Shown one piece after another: positions 1-8,531 of a stretch of DNA of 64,000 bases. Made by a program: the position numbers and the translations under genes. Origin of the DNA: Rubripirellula amarantea (lineage in GTDB: Bacteria > Planctomycetota > Planctomycetia > Pirellulales > Pirellulaceae); the NCBI RefSeq assembly GCF_007859865.1, contig NZ_SJPI01000001.1:2294001-2358000 (forward strand), written 5' to 3'. Numbering within the stretch: the first letter of the stretch is position 1; every line of letters starts with the position of its first letter. The notes beneath the pieces are model-generated. The model worked only from the letters and a program-made list of their open reading frames with translations. It did no database searches and had not been told where the DNA came from.

Positions 1-548
1 ATTGCTCTTAACATTCGAAGCCGATCTTCCCCAAATCGTTGATCAGGGGAACCGATCGTCCGCAGCAATCTTCGATCCAAGTCCGCTCGACCATCGACGT
101 AATCGATGATGGAGCGAGTCAGCGGGTCATAGAACAATCCATTGATTGTGAAATCTCGCCGCAACGCATCCGCATGCGCGTCGCCATAATGCACAGAATC
201 GGGACGACGCCCATCGCTGTATTCCCCATCACTGCGAAAAGTGGCCACCTCGGTTGCCGAAACCGCGGTTTTAGCCGGCATTGCAGCGTTTCGCGGCGGC
301 AACACGCCGATCACTCCGAAAGAGGCTCCGAATGCGAGCGTGTTCTTTTTTCCGAAAACTTCACGGACGGCTTCAGGAGTCGCATTAGTGGCAACGTCGA
401 AGTCTTTGGGAGGCTTTCCTAGTAACGCATCTCGCACACATCCGCCCGCCAAGTAGGCGACGAAGCCACGCTCACGCAGGACACTGATGATTCGAATGGC
501 TTCGGCTGCATCAGGATTGGAAAGCAATGTTGTCGAAGTAGAATCCAT
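1..548 (-). CDS. CCA tRNA nucleotidyltransferase / poly(A) polymerase, N-terminal part (cut by window start)
   Basis: Class II nucleotidyltransferase that adds CCA to tRNA 3' ends or A tails to RNA. Read from an ATG at 548, the frame stays open to base 1, so only about 182 residues are present. Residues 25-60 hold the family signature: LAGGCVRDALLG followed by KDFDVATNA, whose DFD aspartates bind the catalytic metals. Further on are RRDFTINGLFYDP and GEDRLRMLRA, the head/neck motifs of the family. The part that would separate CCA-adding enzymes from poly(A) polymerases is outside the window. It is divergent from the Nudix gene at 592, with 43 bp between them for both promoters. Confidence 0.93.
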   Translation of the reverse strand, partial: MDSTSTTLLSNPDAAEAIRIISVLRERGFVAYLAGGCVRDALLGKPPKDFDVATNATPEAVREVFGKKNTLAFGASFGVIGVLPPRNAAMPAKTAVSATEVATFRSDGEYSDGRRPDSVHYGDAHADALRRDFTINGLFYDPLTRSIIDYVDGRADLDRRLLRTIGSPDQRFGEDRLRMLRA

Positions 549-591
549 GCGTGCGATTGTCACAGTTGAACGGTTTATCTAAAAGGCATCT

Positions 592-1110
592 ATGAGTCAT
601 TCAAAACGCCACACGAAGATCGGGTCAAGTCAATCCGAACTCGATTCGAGTTCCATCAGTGATAACGTAACTGCGCCGCTACACCTGAATGTTCCGGTTT
701 CACAAATCGGCAAGAAACGAGGTGTGGTGGGCGTGATTCTTCGCGAGGACAAGTTTCTCGTGATTCGCCGTTCGCAAACCGTCACCGCACCTGGGAAGCT
801 ATGTTTGCCAGGCGGGACGATGGAAAAAGGGGAGAGCGAAGTCGACACGCTGGTTCGCGAGATGCGAGAAGAATTGACGCTTGACGTGACTCCCGTGCGA
901 TTGTGTTGGCGCAGCGTTACTCCGTGGGGCACTACCTTGGCGTGGTGGTTAGCACAAATCGAAGACCATGTGGTTCCGGTGCCTGACCCAATCGAGGTCG
1001 CTGAGTATTTTTGGATGACTCACGAAGAGGTCTATACCGCCAAAGACGCCCTGCCGAGTTTACCGGCATTCATCGATGCAGTTTCGGCCGGCGAAATTCA
1101 GATCGTTTGA
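592..1110 (+). CDS. Nudix hydrolase
   Basis: A 172-residue Nudix-fold pyrophosphohydrolase. The Nudix box is clear at about residues 80-103: G-x5-E, seven residues, then REMREEL. The usual final Gly is Thr. The first 40 residues are hydrophilic and Ser-rich and lie outside the domain. The protein begins at an ATG and the domain starts near KKRGVVGVIL. The substrate cannot be read from sequence; 8-oxo-dGTP or another nucleoside diphosphate derivative is possible. It stands alone, divergent from the nucleotidyltransferase, and is followed by a long non-coding stretch. Confidence 0.88.
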   Translation: MSHSKRHTKIGSSQSELDSSSISDNVTAPLHLNVPVSQIGKKRGVVGVILREDKFLVIRRSQTVTAPGKLCLPGGTMEKGESEVDTLVREMREELTLDVTPVRLCWRSVTPWGTTLAWWLAQIEDHVVPVPDPIEVAEYFWMTHEEVYTAKDALPSLPAFIDAVSAGEIQIV

Positions 1111-1964
1111 GATCGCCAATTAGTAAAATTCAAGAAGTGAAACTGATCAGTGGAGCCAATCAGCGAATGGCCCATGGCGATGCGGCGAGGCATTTGCGGC
1201 GCGATTAGTGACGCGATTAGTGACGCGATTAGTGACGCGATCGAGCAAGTGACGCGATCAAGCAAAGGAAGCAGTGAAACACTGCAGACAAGCGAATCAC
1301 CTTCGCGAGCGTCCGCGGCCGGGTACTCCTGCACCCGGCCCGTGAGGAATCATTGGTGTTGATCAGACGAATCTGACCAAAACCGACGACGTCAGCCCGT
1401 GGCCGCAAGCTGACCGCGTTTCCCTCACGCAAGGCGAACTCGCGGAGACGATATCCACTCGAGCAAGCGATCAAGAGGTAACATTTCGGTCACGAAACGC
1501 ACCAAAAAAGGCATTTGCCCGAGATTAGCTAACCTTAATGCTGTCAATGACTTGCATCTCGGCTAATCCTTGTCTGGGGGTTGGAGGGCGGAGTCGTAAA
1601 ATTTACAGATGCTCTGCCTTCGGTAGTGTTAGATTACGTCCTCGCGAACTTCGGTCAACGGCAGATTTTCCGTTTTCATACCCTTCGATCAGGCTCAGGG
1701 TCGTTAAAGCGTTGACGCTACCCGGGTTAGAAATTTTCGCCTTTTTTAGGACGAGTTTTTCCTCGCCGCGATCGCCCCAAAACGGGCCTTCGAAGGTGAC
1801 TCCGTGGGTAGTGATCAACTGCTCATTCGCTGGAGCCTCGTGACTTTCTCGCAGGCTATTCAAGCGTTACGCTAGCAAGTTCCCCACCCTTCCAGCGTTC
1901 AGTCCGCTTAATCCCCGTTTTCCTACCCCCCCCTACCCTTTCGCTCTTCGCAGGCAGCCCCATC
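1111..1964. other. 854-bp intergenic region without a convincing gene
   Basis: No ORF here has a recognisable domain. Visible elements are a short 12-bp tandem repeat (1199-1240) and a GC-rich inverted repeat at 1317-1340 (GGCCGGGT, 8-nt loop, ACCCGGCC) without a U tract. There is also a 260-bp AT-richer segment around 1600-1863 with small palindromes such as AGCG-TCAA-CGCT. An open frame on the minus strand at 1603-1863 has no RBS or family match that I recognise. The last 100 bp, pyrimidine-rich with a run of C, would hold the promoter of rhaB. Confidence 0.5.
1199..1259. repeat. Short tandem repeat, unit GACGCGATTAGT
   Basis: Three near-perfect 12-bp copies run from 1199 to about 1236. 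A partial fourth follows, and the GTGACGCGATC core recurs at 1249-1259. It lies in non-coding DNA, and copy number probably varies between strains. Confidence 0.8.
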
Positions 1965-3473
1965 ATGACCGACTCTGGCACCCGTACCCGTCCAGTACAC
2001 CTCGCGGTCGACCTGGGCGCTTCGAGCGGTCGGGTGATTTCAGGCGGGCTGGAAGGCGGGAATCTACACATCGAGGTGCTCCATCGGTTCGCCAATGATC
2101 CGGTCTGGGTTCACGACTCGATGCAATGGAACCCGCTTGGATTGTGGTCAGAGATCCAGGCTGGGCTGGCCAAGGCCGGGAATCTCCATTCCGACATCCG
2201 TTCGATCGGAGTTGATACCTGGGGTGTCGATTACGGTCTGGTCAATTCGCAGAACCAATTGGCCGGTCCCGTACGGCATTACCGCGACCAGCGAAACGTG
2301 GGCATGATTGAAGAAGCTTGCCAAACTGTATCTCGCAGTGAGATCTTCCAAGCGACGGGGCTGCAATTCATGGAGATCAACACGCTCTATCAATTGCTTG
2401 CTGCCAAGAAGGCCGCCGATCCCGCGCTCGTCGACGACAATGATTTCTTGATGATGGGCGACCTTTTTCACTGGCTGTTAACGGGTGAACGAGGTGTCGA
2501 GATGACCAACGCATCCACGACACAACTTCTTGATCCGCGAACCCAAACGTGGCACGAAGGTTTGATTGAACGATTCGGGTTGCCTCGCGGCATTTTTGGA
2601 AACTTGGTTCAGCCCGGAACACATTTGGGCAACACCACCGAAGCGGTGGCGAGGGTGACTGGATTACGAGATGTGCCGGTGATTGTCCCAGCCACGCACG
2701 ATACCGCGTCCGCCGTGATTGCAGTTCCCGCACGCTCGTTCGCGCCGGCGAAGCCGGACTGGTGCTACATCAGTAGCGGAACATGGTCCTTGATGGGCTG
2801 CGAGTTGCCTCGTCCGATGATCAACGAGCGATGTCAGGAGCTGAACTTCACCAATGAAGGTGGCGTCTTGGGCAGCACTCGTTTGCTTAAGAACATCGGC
2901 GGGATGTGGGTGTTCCAACAAATTCGCGCCGCGATGTTGAAACGAGGAACCGAGCGAACTTGGGACGATATGGTCTCACGAGCCCGTGCTGCGGATCCGT
3001 TTTCGTGTTTGATCGACCCCGATGACCCAGCCTTCGCCGCCCCGGATGACATGGTTGATGCGATTCACAAGCGAGCCGAAGACACCGATCAACCGATTCC
3101 CCACGATGAAGGTCAACTGTATCGAAGTTCTCTCGAAGGTCTTGCGCTAAGGTATCGAGTCTGTTTGGGAATGTTGGAATCACTCGTGGAGCAACCAATT
3201 TCCACAATCCATATCGTTGGCGGGGGAAGTGTCAACGCACTGCTTTGTCAGATGACGGCGGATGCCTGCAACCGGACGGTAGTCGCTGGGCCGGTCGAAG
3301 CGACGGCGATTGGCAACGTCCTGATGCAAATGATAGGGACCGCACAGATATCGTCGATCGAGGAAGCTCGCGAACTGGTGTGCCGCAGTTTCGACACCAA
3401 AACCTATCACCCGCAGGATTCATCGGCCTGGGACGAGCCGGCCAAGCGTTTCGCTTTATTGTCAAAACGCTAA
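1965..3473 (+). CDS. rhaB: Rhamnulokinase (FGGY family)
   Basis: Phosphorylates L-rhamnulose to L-rhamnulose 1-phosphate. At 502 residues it has the normal length for the family. The N-terminal ATPase-fold phosphate-1 motif is AVDLGASSGRV (about residues 14-24). SIGVDTWGVDYGLV (about 81-94) is typical of RhaB, as are the YISSGTWSLMG segment and the GGGSVNALLCQMTADACNR adenosine-binding segment near the C terminus. No rhamnose isomerase or aldolase is adjacent, so the rest of the pathway must lie elsewhere. Planctomycetes commonly degrade rhamnose- and fucose-rich algal polysaccharides, which fits this gene. Confidence 0.93.
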   Translation: MTDSGTRTRPVHLAVDLGASSGRVISGGLEGGNLHIEVLHRFANDPVWVHDSMQWNPLGLWSEIQAGLAKAGNLHSDIRSIGVDTWGVDYGLVNSQNQLAGPVRHYRDQRNVGMIEEACQTVSRSEIFQATGLQFMEINTLYQLLAAKKAADPALVDDNDFLMMGDLFHWLLTGERGVEMTNASTTQLLDPRTQTWHEGLIERFGLPRGIFGNLVQPGTHLGNTTEAVARVTGLRDVPVIVPATHDTASAVIAVPARSFAPAKPDWCYISSGTWSLMGCELPRPMINERCQELNFTNEGGVLGSTRLLKNIGGMWVFQQIRAAMLKRGTERTWDDMVSRARAADPFSCLIDPDDPAFAAPDDMVDAIHKRAEDTDQPIPHDEGQLYRSSLEGLALRYRVCLGMLESLVEQPISTIHIVGGGSVNALLCQMTADACNRTVVAGPVEATAIGNVLMQMIGTAQISSIEEARELVCRSFDTKTYHPQDSSAWDEPAKRFALLSKR

Positions 3474-3586
3474 GCTATTGAGCAGCTGGACTTCGACGTT
3501 CCTGTCTTCCCTTGTTTAATCGTATTGCCCTGCTTTCCTTGCCCTGCTCTTCTTGCCATGGGCCCACTCCATCTTCTCTGCATGCC

Positions 3587-4183
3587 ATGACCATCGATCC
3601 TAACGAACTAAAGAATCAAATTCGCAAAGCTGCTCACGCCAATCGCAAGGCTCAAGAGAACAAGGAAGAAGTGAGTCAGCGTATTACTGACCGCGTGATG
3701 GAGCTTGATGAATACAAGAATGCCAAATGTGTGATGTGGTACGTCGATGTGCGTGATGAAGCTCGCACACGACACGCACTGCCCGGTGCGGTTGCCAGTG
3801 ACAAGAAAATCGTGATCCCGTTTTGCGTTGATGGGGAACTGGAATTGTTCTTGCTTGAATCCATGGATGAACTCGAGCTCGGGATGTACAAGATCCTTGA
3901 ACCACGTGAAGAACTTCGCGACGTGCCTGAAAAGCGAGTCGACGTCAAAGATCTCGACTTGATCCTTGTTCCGGGCGTTGGCTTTGACGCCCAGGGAGGC
4001 CGAACGGGTCACGGCAAAGGATATTACGACAAATGTCTCGAGAACGCTCGTCCTGAAACACCTTTGGTAGCGTTGGCGTTTGAATGCCAAATGTTTGACG
4101 AAATTCCCATGCAAGACCATGACATCTTCATGGACAAGGTTGTGACCGAGGACAAAGTTTACGAAGGCAAAGGCCGCTCTTAA
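3587..4183 (+). CDS. 5-formyltetrahydrofolate cyclo-ligase
   Basis: Converts 5-formyl-THF to 5,10-methenyl-THF using ATP. I chose the ATG at 3587 (198 residues, beginning MTIDPNELKNQIRKAAHANR). It puts the family's N-terminal Lys/Arg-rich helix at the start and matches the usual length of about 190 residues. The frame is open up to 3512, but the extra 25 residues are Ser/Cys/Pro-rich and look untranslated. The C-terminal family motif LVPGVGFDAQGGRTGHGKGY is intact. The next gene is an H4MPT-linked formyltransferase 45 bp downstream, so this is a one-carbon transcription unit. Confidence 0.9.
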   Translation: MTIDPNELKNQIRKAAHANRKAQENKEEVSQRITDRVMELDEYKNAKCVMWYVDVRDEARTRHALPGAVASDKKIVIPFCVDGELELFLLESMDELELGMYKILEPREELRDVPEKRVDVKDLDLILVPGVGFDAQGGRTGHGKGYYDKCLENARPETPLVALAFECQMFDEIPMQDHDIFMDKVVTEDKVYEGKGRS

Positions 4184-4228
4184 TCCTGATCGTTTCTCGT
4201 TCTATCCTTTCACCTTGCGGAGTCTCCG

Positions 4229-5149
4229 TTGACCAATTTACGTGAACTTGTTGAAGACACCTACGCTGAAGGCTTTCGCAGTATCTACGGTGAAGTTCTC
4301 ATCACGGCTCGCGATGAGCGATGGCTGCGTCATTGCGTTGCCGCCGTCACGGGGCACGCGTCTAGTACGATCCTGTGTGACTGCGAAGCTGGCGTGTCAC
4401 GATGGATTAGTGCCGATGAAGCGAAGGCGGGCGCGACCCCTGACGGACGACTGGGCGCGATTGTCCAATTTCATGTTCCTCGGTTTCGAAAGGATCGCCG
4501 CGAGCATCTCGAGAAGGTAATGCTCGCCCGTATTAGCCAGAACGTCTTGACGTGTCCGACTGCTCGCTGCTTCAACCAAATTGATTCGGAAGATTACTTC
4601 AAGCTCGGACGCAAAATCGCTTTGTTTGGCGATCGCCACCAGTTTCGGGACACGCATCATGGCGAGCCCGGTTGGGTCATTCCAATCTTGGGTGGCGAGT
4701 TCTTTTTGTCACGACGCTTCGGGTACCGCGATGGCGTGATGGGTGGAAACTTGTGGTTCTTTGGCCCAGACGAATCGATCGCGTTGGACGCCGCCGAAGC
4801 GGCATCGTTGGCGGCCGAAGCGACGCCAGACGTGATAACTACCTTCCCGGGCGGTGTTGCCGCTAGCGGATCCAAGGCGGGTAGCAGTTACGATTTTATG
4901 ATTGCGTCGACGTATGCAGAGTTTTGTCCGACCCTGCGAAACGAACTTGGCGAGAAGTCCAAAGTGCCCCCGGGCGTCGGCAGCATCATGGAGATCATCG
5001 TCAATGGGCGAGACTTAGAATCCCTGCAGGCGGCCACAAAGAACGCCATTCACGCAGCAGCAAAGACTGAAGGTCTGCTGAAAATCAGCGCGGGCAATTA
5101 CGGCGGACGACTTGGCAAGACCTTTATCCATTTGCATGAGCTGCTGTGA
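4229..5149 (+). CDS. ftr: Formylmethanofuran--tetrahydromethanopterin N-formyltransferase
   Basis: Transfers the formyl group between methanofuran and tetrahydromethanopterin (H4MPT) in the archaeal-type C1 pathway. This pathway is also known in methylotrophs and planctomycetes, where it serves formaldehyde oxidation. The product has 306 residues, close to the roughly 297 of the family. The motif FPGGVAASGSKAGSSYDFM and the C-terminal ISAGNYGGRLGKTFIHLHEL are characteristic. The start is a TTG at 4229 with GCGGAG six bases upstream, and the alignment with the family begins there. Its stop overlaps the GTG of the next gene. No mch, mtdB or fhc genes are adjacent. Confidence 0.92.
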   Translation: MTNLRELVEDTYAEGFRSIYGEVLITARDERWLRHCVAAVTGHASSTILCDCEAGVSRWISADEAKAGATPDGRLGAIVQFHVPRFRKDRREHLEKVMLARISQNVLTCPTARCFNQIDSEDYFKLGRKIALFGDRHQFRDTHHGEPGWVIPILGGEFFLSRRFGYRDGVMGGNLWFFGPDESIALDAAEAASLAAEATPDVITTFPGGVAASGSKAGSSYDFMIASTYAEFCPTLRNELGEKSKVPPGVGSIMEIIVNGRDLESLQAATKNAIHAAAKTEGLLKISAGNYGGRLGKTFIHLHELL

Positions 5150-5652
5150 AGTCCAAACGCCAAACGACCGATGCGCCTGTCTTAACACCTTCTCAATTGG
5201 AATCGTCGCGCGAACTCAAATGGGTCGATAGCTTCACGCGAACGTTGGACACAAAGTTGCGTATCCCAGGCACCAATGTCCGTTTCGGAGTGGACTTCAT
5301 TCTTGGACTCGTTCCCGGTGCCGGCGATTTACTTAGCCTTGGATTGTCCGGGATCTTGATCGCGACGATGGCCAAGAACGGCGCCAGCGCTAAGCTCGTG
5401 ACCAAGATGCTCGGCAACGTCTTGCTCGATACGATTGTCGGAACAGTACCCGTGCTGGGTAATTTGTTTGACTTGTTCTTTAAGGCAAACTACCGAAATC
5501 TCGAGTTGATGCGCGAGTATTACGATGAAGACAAGCACCGCGGCAGTGTTTGGCCGATGATGCTTGGTATCACAGCAGTCTTGCTTATCATCGCAGTCGC
5601 ATCGATTTGGCTACTGGTCAAGTTGTTCAGCATGATCATCGCGTCGTTCTAG
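5146..5652 (+). CDS. DUF4112 family membrane protein
   Basis: A 168-residue integral membrane protein of the DUF4112 family, whose function is not known. The domain covers about residues 28-120 (RIPGTNVRFGVDFILGLVPG to FDLFFKANYRNLELM). Its two hydrophobic segments each end in a glycine/proline turn (LGLVPGAGD and VGTVPVLGN). A strong C-terminal transmembrane helix spans about residues 136-160. The start is a GTG inside the ftr stop (GTGA overlap), so it is probably translationally coupled to ftr. Any functional link to C1 metabolism is only suggested by that coupling. Confidence 0.85.
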   Translation: MKSKRQTTDAPVLTPSQLESSRELKWVDSFTRTLDTKLRIPGTNVRFGVDFILGLVPGAGDLLSLGLSGILIATMAKNGASAKLVTKMLGNVLLDTIVGTVPVLGNLFDLFFKANYRNLELMREYYDEDKHRGSVWPMMLGITAVLLIIAVASIWLLVKLFSMIIASF

Positions 5653-5676
5653 TGCCCCGACTGTTGATACGGTTTA

Positions 5677-6483
5677 CTAGCCGGTGTTGGCACCAACCTG
5701 CATGCCATCGGGTGCATAAATCGAACGTCCACCATCAACCGGCAAGCAAACCCCATTGATGAAATCGTTCTCGCACAAAAACTGGACCGCGTGCGCGATA
5801 TGCCCTGCCGTTCCAACACGATTGACGAGAGTGCTGGCAGCAATTTGCTTCGCTCTAGCCTCTCCAACGTCATCGGCCAACAAAACAGGTCCAGGCTGAA
5901 TGCAGTTGACGCGGATCTGGTCATGAAGTTGCGACAATTCGACCGCTAGCGAACGAGTCATGACCTCGATGGCGCCCTTGCTTGGGAAATAAGCGGCATG
6001 ATCCAAGTAAGGTCGAACGGTTGCCCAGTCACCGATGTTAACAACGCAGCCACCACGGTCTTGTTTGGCCATCATTACACCGGCAGCACGTGCAGCCAGG
6101 AATGAAGAAAGCGTGTTAACGGTGAAGTACCTTTGGACTTCGGCTGCCTCAATATCGGCAAACGGCGTAGGATGCCAAATTGCGGCGCTGTTGACCAAAA
6201 CGTCAATGCGCCCGAACTTTCCCACCGTTTCATCGACCAAACGCGACGCTGTTTGAGTGTCCTCGAGTGAACCAAGCGTGACCAAGGTTTCGACTTCAAA
6301 TTTGTCCGCGATCGACCTTGCGGCCTCGTCGGCTTCGTCAACGGAAGTGTTCGCGTGCAAGGCGATATGGCATCCCAGCGACGCCAAATGTTCTGCAATC
6401 GCCCGACCAACGCGCGGAGCGCCACTGCCGGTGACCAAGGCAACAGGATGAGTCGTGGCAAAGTTTTGCTGAAGCGTCGTCAT
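5677..6483 (-). CDS. Pteridine-reductase-like short-chain dehydrogenase
   Basis: NAD(P)H-dependent SDR-fold oxidoreductase of 268 residues, from the ATG at 6483. The frame extends to 6582, but that would overlap the upstream UbiD gene, and the extra residues lie outside the fold. The cofactor loop is TGSGAPRVG (residues 18-26), a one-residue-longer variant of the TGxxxRxG loop of pteridine reductases. Tyr165 and Lys169 form YxxxK. The usual SDR serine is absent; instead Asp152 lies 13 residues before the Tyr, as in the Asp-Tyr-Lys triad of pteridine reductase PTR1. RVNCIQPGPVLL also resembles that group. A pterin or folate substrate is therefore plausible, given the one-carbon genes next to it, but not proven. 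Confidence 0.82.
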   Translation of the reverse strand: MTTLQQNFATTHPVALVTGSGAPRVGRAIAEHLASLGCHIALHANTSVDEADEAARSIADKFEVETLVTLGSLEDTQTASRLVDETVGKFGRIDVLVNSAAIWHPTPFADIEAAEVQRYFTVNTLSSFLAARAAGVMMAKQDRGGCVVNIGDWATVRPYLDHAAYFPSKGAIEVMTRSLAVELSQLHDQIRVNCIQPGPVLLADDVGEARAKQIAASTLVNRVGTAGHIAHAVQFLCENDFINGVCLPVDGGRSIYAPDGMQVGANTG

Positions 6484-6535
6484 AAGAGTTAAAATGGTTG
6501 AAGCAAGGAGGGCATCATCGAATGGAATTGCAGCA

Positions 6536-8383
6536 CTATAAGTATGCGGCGAGCTTACCACCGCGTGCAGCCATGGCGTCAATCTTCTTGGTCACCTCGG
6601 GGGCTTCGATCAGCGGCGGTGCGTGGTGTGGTTTGACACGAGCGTCGATGATTAACGATCCGCGAGTCCCCCAATGCTTTTGTTGAACAAAGGAATCAAT
6701 CCCGTCGATGTCGATCGCGGGGTTACTGCGAGTGAACGTTGTCCACAGCCAATTCGACAAATTTCTTGACGCAAAATCGCTGTCGTCTACAAGGGTGATA
6801 AGCGGGAATGCGTTGATCGGTGCGCTCGTGTCAAAATACTTTGCGAACCGAGATAGATGTTCGCGGTCCGACTCGCTACGGCAAGCTGGTGATTGGATCG
6901 CGAGCACACCTGGGGCGACGACTCGTGGATTAGAAAAGCCATCGGGCAACGAAAGAGTTGCGGGAACCTCCATCGGCAGTTCACGGATCGGATCCCCCGT
7001 TGCGGCGATTACGACCTTCGAACCCTGATTGAAACCCGTGCCACTGTAGTCCAGCGTGTCAATTGTGGTCTTGGTTTGAAAGTGCAAGTCACGCCGCCAG
7101 TCGACACGACGAAGCATGTGCTGAAGGAACGCATCGAGATCATGAATCTTAAGCCGATCCTCGCGATCATCAGTGATCCATAAGTACTTGGCGAGTGACA
7201 GTTGACCATTGCCCAAAATTGCATTGGCTTGTGTCAGAAGTTCTTGCGGCTCAGCAGGCTTTAAATGTGGCATGTAGCGTTCGCTTCCGATCGCCAACAA
7301 CAAAGGATGGACGCCCGCAGCATCGACCGCATGAACGGCTTTGACGCCCGGAATCACCGAAGGGAGGATCGGGTCGGTCAATTCGTGAATCAGTTGACCA
7401 AAGGTGGTGTCTTCTTGAGGCGGACGTCCCACCACCGTGAACGGCCAAATCGCTCCGTCGCGATGCCACACCTTTTCGACCTGCATGACTGGAAACGAAT
7501 GTCGCAGGCTGTAGTAACCCAAGTGATCGCCAAACGGTCCTTCGGGTTTGGCATCCCCCGGTGATATCGTTCCCACGATTGCAAAGTCGGCATCGCCATA
7601 AACCGGCGCGTGATTGCCGCGGATCATTCGCATACGTCGACCCGCCAACGCACCGCCAAATGTCAATTCAGTCAACCCTTCGGGCAACGGCATCACCGCA
7701 GCAAGTGACATCGCTGGCGAGCCACCGACGGTGATCGCTACTCGAAGCGATTCGCCTCGGTCAAGCGCGGCGCGGTGGTGGACGCCGATGCCTCGATGGA
7801 TTTGATAGTGCAGCCCTACTTCGCGGTCAGTCTCGTAGTCGTTACCAGACAACTGCACGCGATACATTCCAAGGTTCACTCGCATCAAGTTGCCGGGTGC
7901 CGAAGGGTCGTCGCTAAGCACTTGCGGCAACGTTACGAATGGACCGCCGTCATCGGGCCAGCACTTGATAGGGGGCAATTCCGAAAGCCGACATTGATTC
8001 GCTTGGACCGGACCTCGACGGGTACCTCGCGGTAGCATTGTCAAAGCCGTCCATGGAACTCCCGCGTATCGGAATGGACGCTTGGGAAGTGCCGAGGGAT
8101 CCACTTTTACTTCGATCACGCGGCGAACCGATTCCAGCGTATCGCGAAACAGGTATCTCGCCTGTTCTAGGGAAGCAAACAGATTAGAAGCGGCCGGGAA
8201 TTGGCATCCGATAAGATTCTTGAACAGCAGCGCCGGACCATTTGACGCATAGACCCGACGTTGGATTTCGGCAGCTTCCAAGTTGGGATCCACCGGTTCA
8301 TCGATCTCAATCAGTCGTTCGGCACGGCGTAGATCGTTGATCACTTCGCGGGTAGAGCGGTGCTTCACAGGTTTTTCAAACAA
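6536..8383 (-). CDS. UbiD family prenylated-FMN decarboxylase
   Basis: 615-residue member of the UbiD family of reversible aromatic or unsaturated-acid decarboxylases that use prenylated FMN. The signature region KPEGPFGDHLGYYSL, with the conserved Glu and an Arg/His-rich neighbourhood, is present near the middle. It is preceded by GGSPAMSLAAVMPLPEGLTE, typical of the 4-hydroxy-3-polyprenylbenzoate/menaquinone-type members. Length is greater than E. coli UbiD (about 497 residues) because of extra C-terminal sequence. The UbiX partner that makes the cofactor is not in the window. It could act in quinone biosynthesis or aromatic-acid turnover. It is upstream of, and probably co-transcribed with, the SDR gene. 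Confidence 0.88.
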   Translation of the reverse strand: MFEKPVKHRSTREVINDLRRAERLIEIDEPVDPNLEAAEIQRRVYASNGPALLFKNLIGCQFPAASNLFASLEQARYLFRDTLESVRRVIEVKVDPSALPKRPFRYAGVPWTALTMLPRGTRRGPVQANQCRLSELPPIKCWPDDGGPFVTLPQVLSDDPSAPGNLMRVNLGMYRVQLSGNDYETDREVGLHYQIHRGIGVHHRAALDRGESLRVAITVGGSPAMSLAAVMPLPEGLTELTFGGALAGRRMRMIRGNHAPVYGDADFAIVGTISPGDAKPEGPFGDHLGYYSLRHSFPVMQVEKVWHRDGAIWPFTVVGRPPQEDTTFGQLIHELTDPILPSVIPGVKAVHAVDAAGVHPLLLAIGSERYMPHLKPAEPQELLTQANAILGNGQLSLAKYLWITDDREDRLKIHDLDAFLQHMLRRVDWRRDLHFQTKTTIDTLDYSGTGFNQGSKVVIAATGDPIRELPMEVPATLSLPDGFSNPRVVAPGVLAIQSPACRSESDREHLSRFAKYFDTSAPINAFPLITLVDDSDFASRNLSNWLWTTFTRSNPAIDIDGIDSFVQQKHWGTRGSLIIDARVKPHHAPPLIEAPEVTKKIDAMAARGGKLAAYL

Positions 8384-8531
8384 GGTGCGAGTACGAAATG
8401 CAGCGGGAACGGGAAGCCAGACGGAATGATTTGGTCACGCGTTCGTCGGGTAGGATAACCGCGTTGGCCGCGCTAGACTAACCGGTCACACTACCATCGT
8501 TTTTTCTCTTGATGGCTTAACCTGAAAACCT

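Noticed and set aside
1317-1340. GGCCGGGT/ACCCGGCC hairpin as a terminator for the Nudix gene
   Set aside because: It lies 200 bp after the stop and no U tract follows; kept only as a note in the gap entry.
3512-3586. 25-codon upstream extension of the cyclo-ligase
   Set aside because: Does not align with the family and lacks a plausible RBS; the ATG at 3587 fits better.
3608-4120. 170-codon open frame antisense to the cyclo-ligase gene
   Set aside because: Mirror of a strongly conserved enzyme, with no RBS or recognisable domain.
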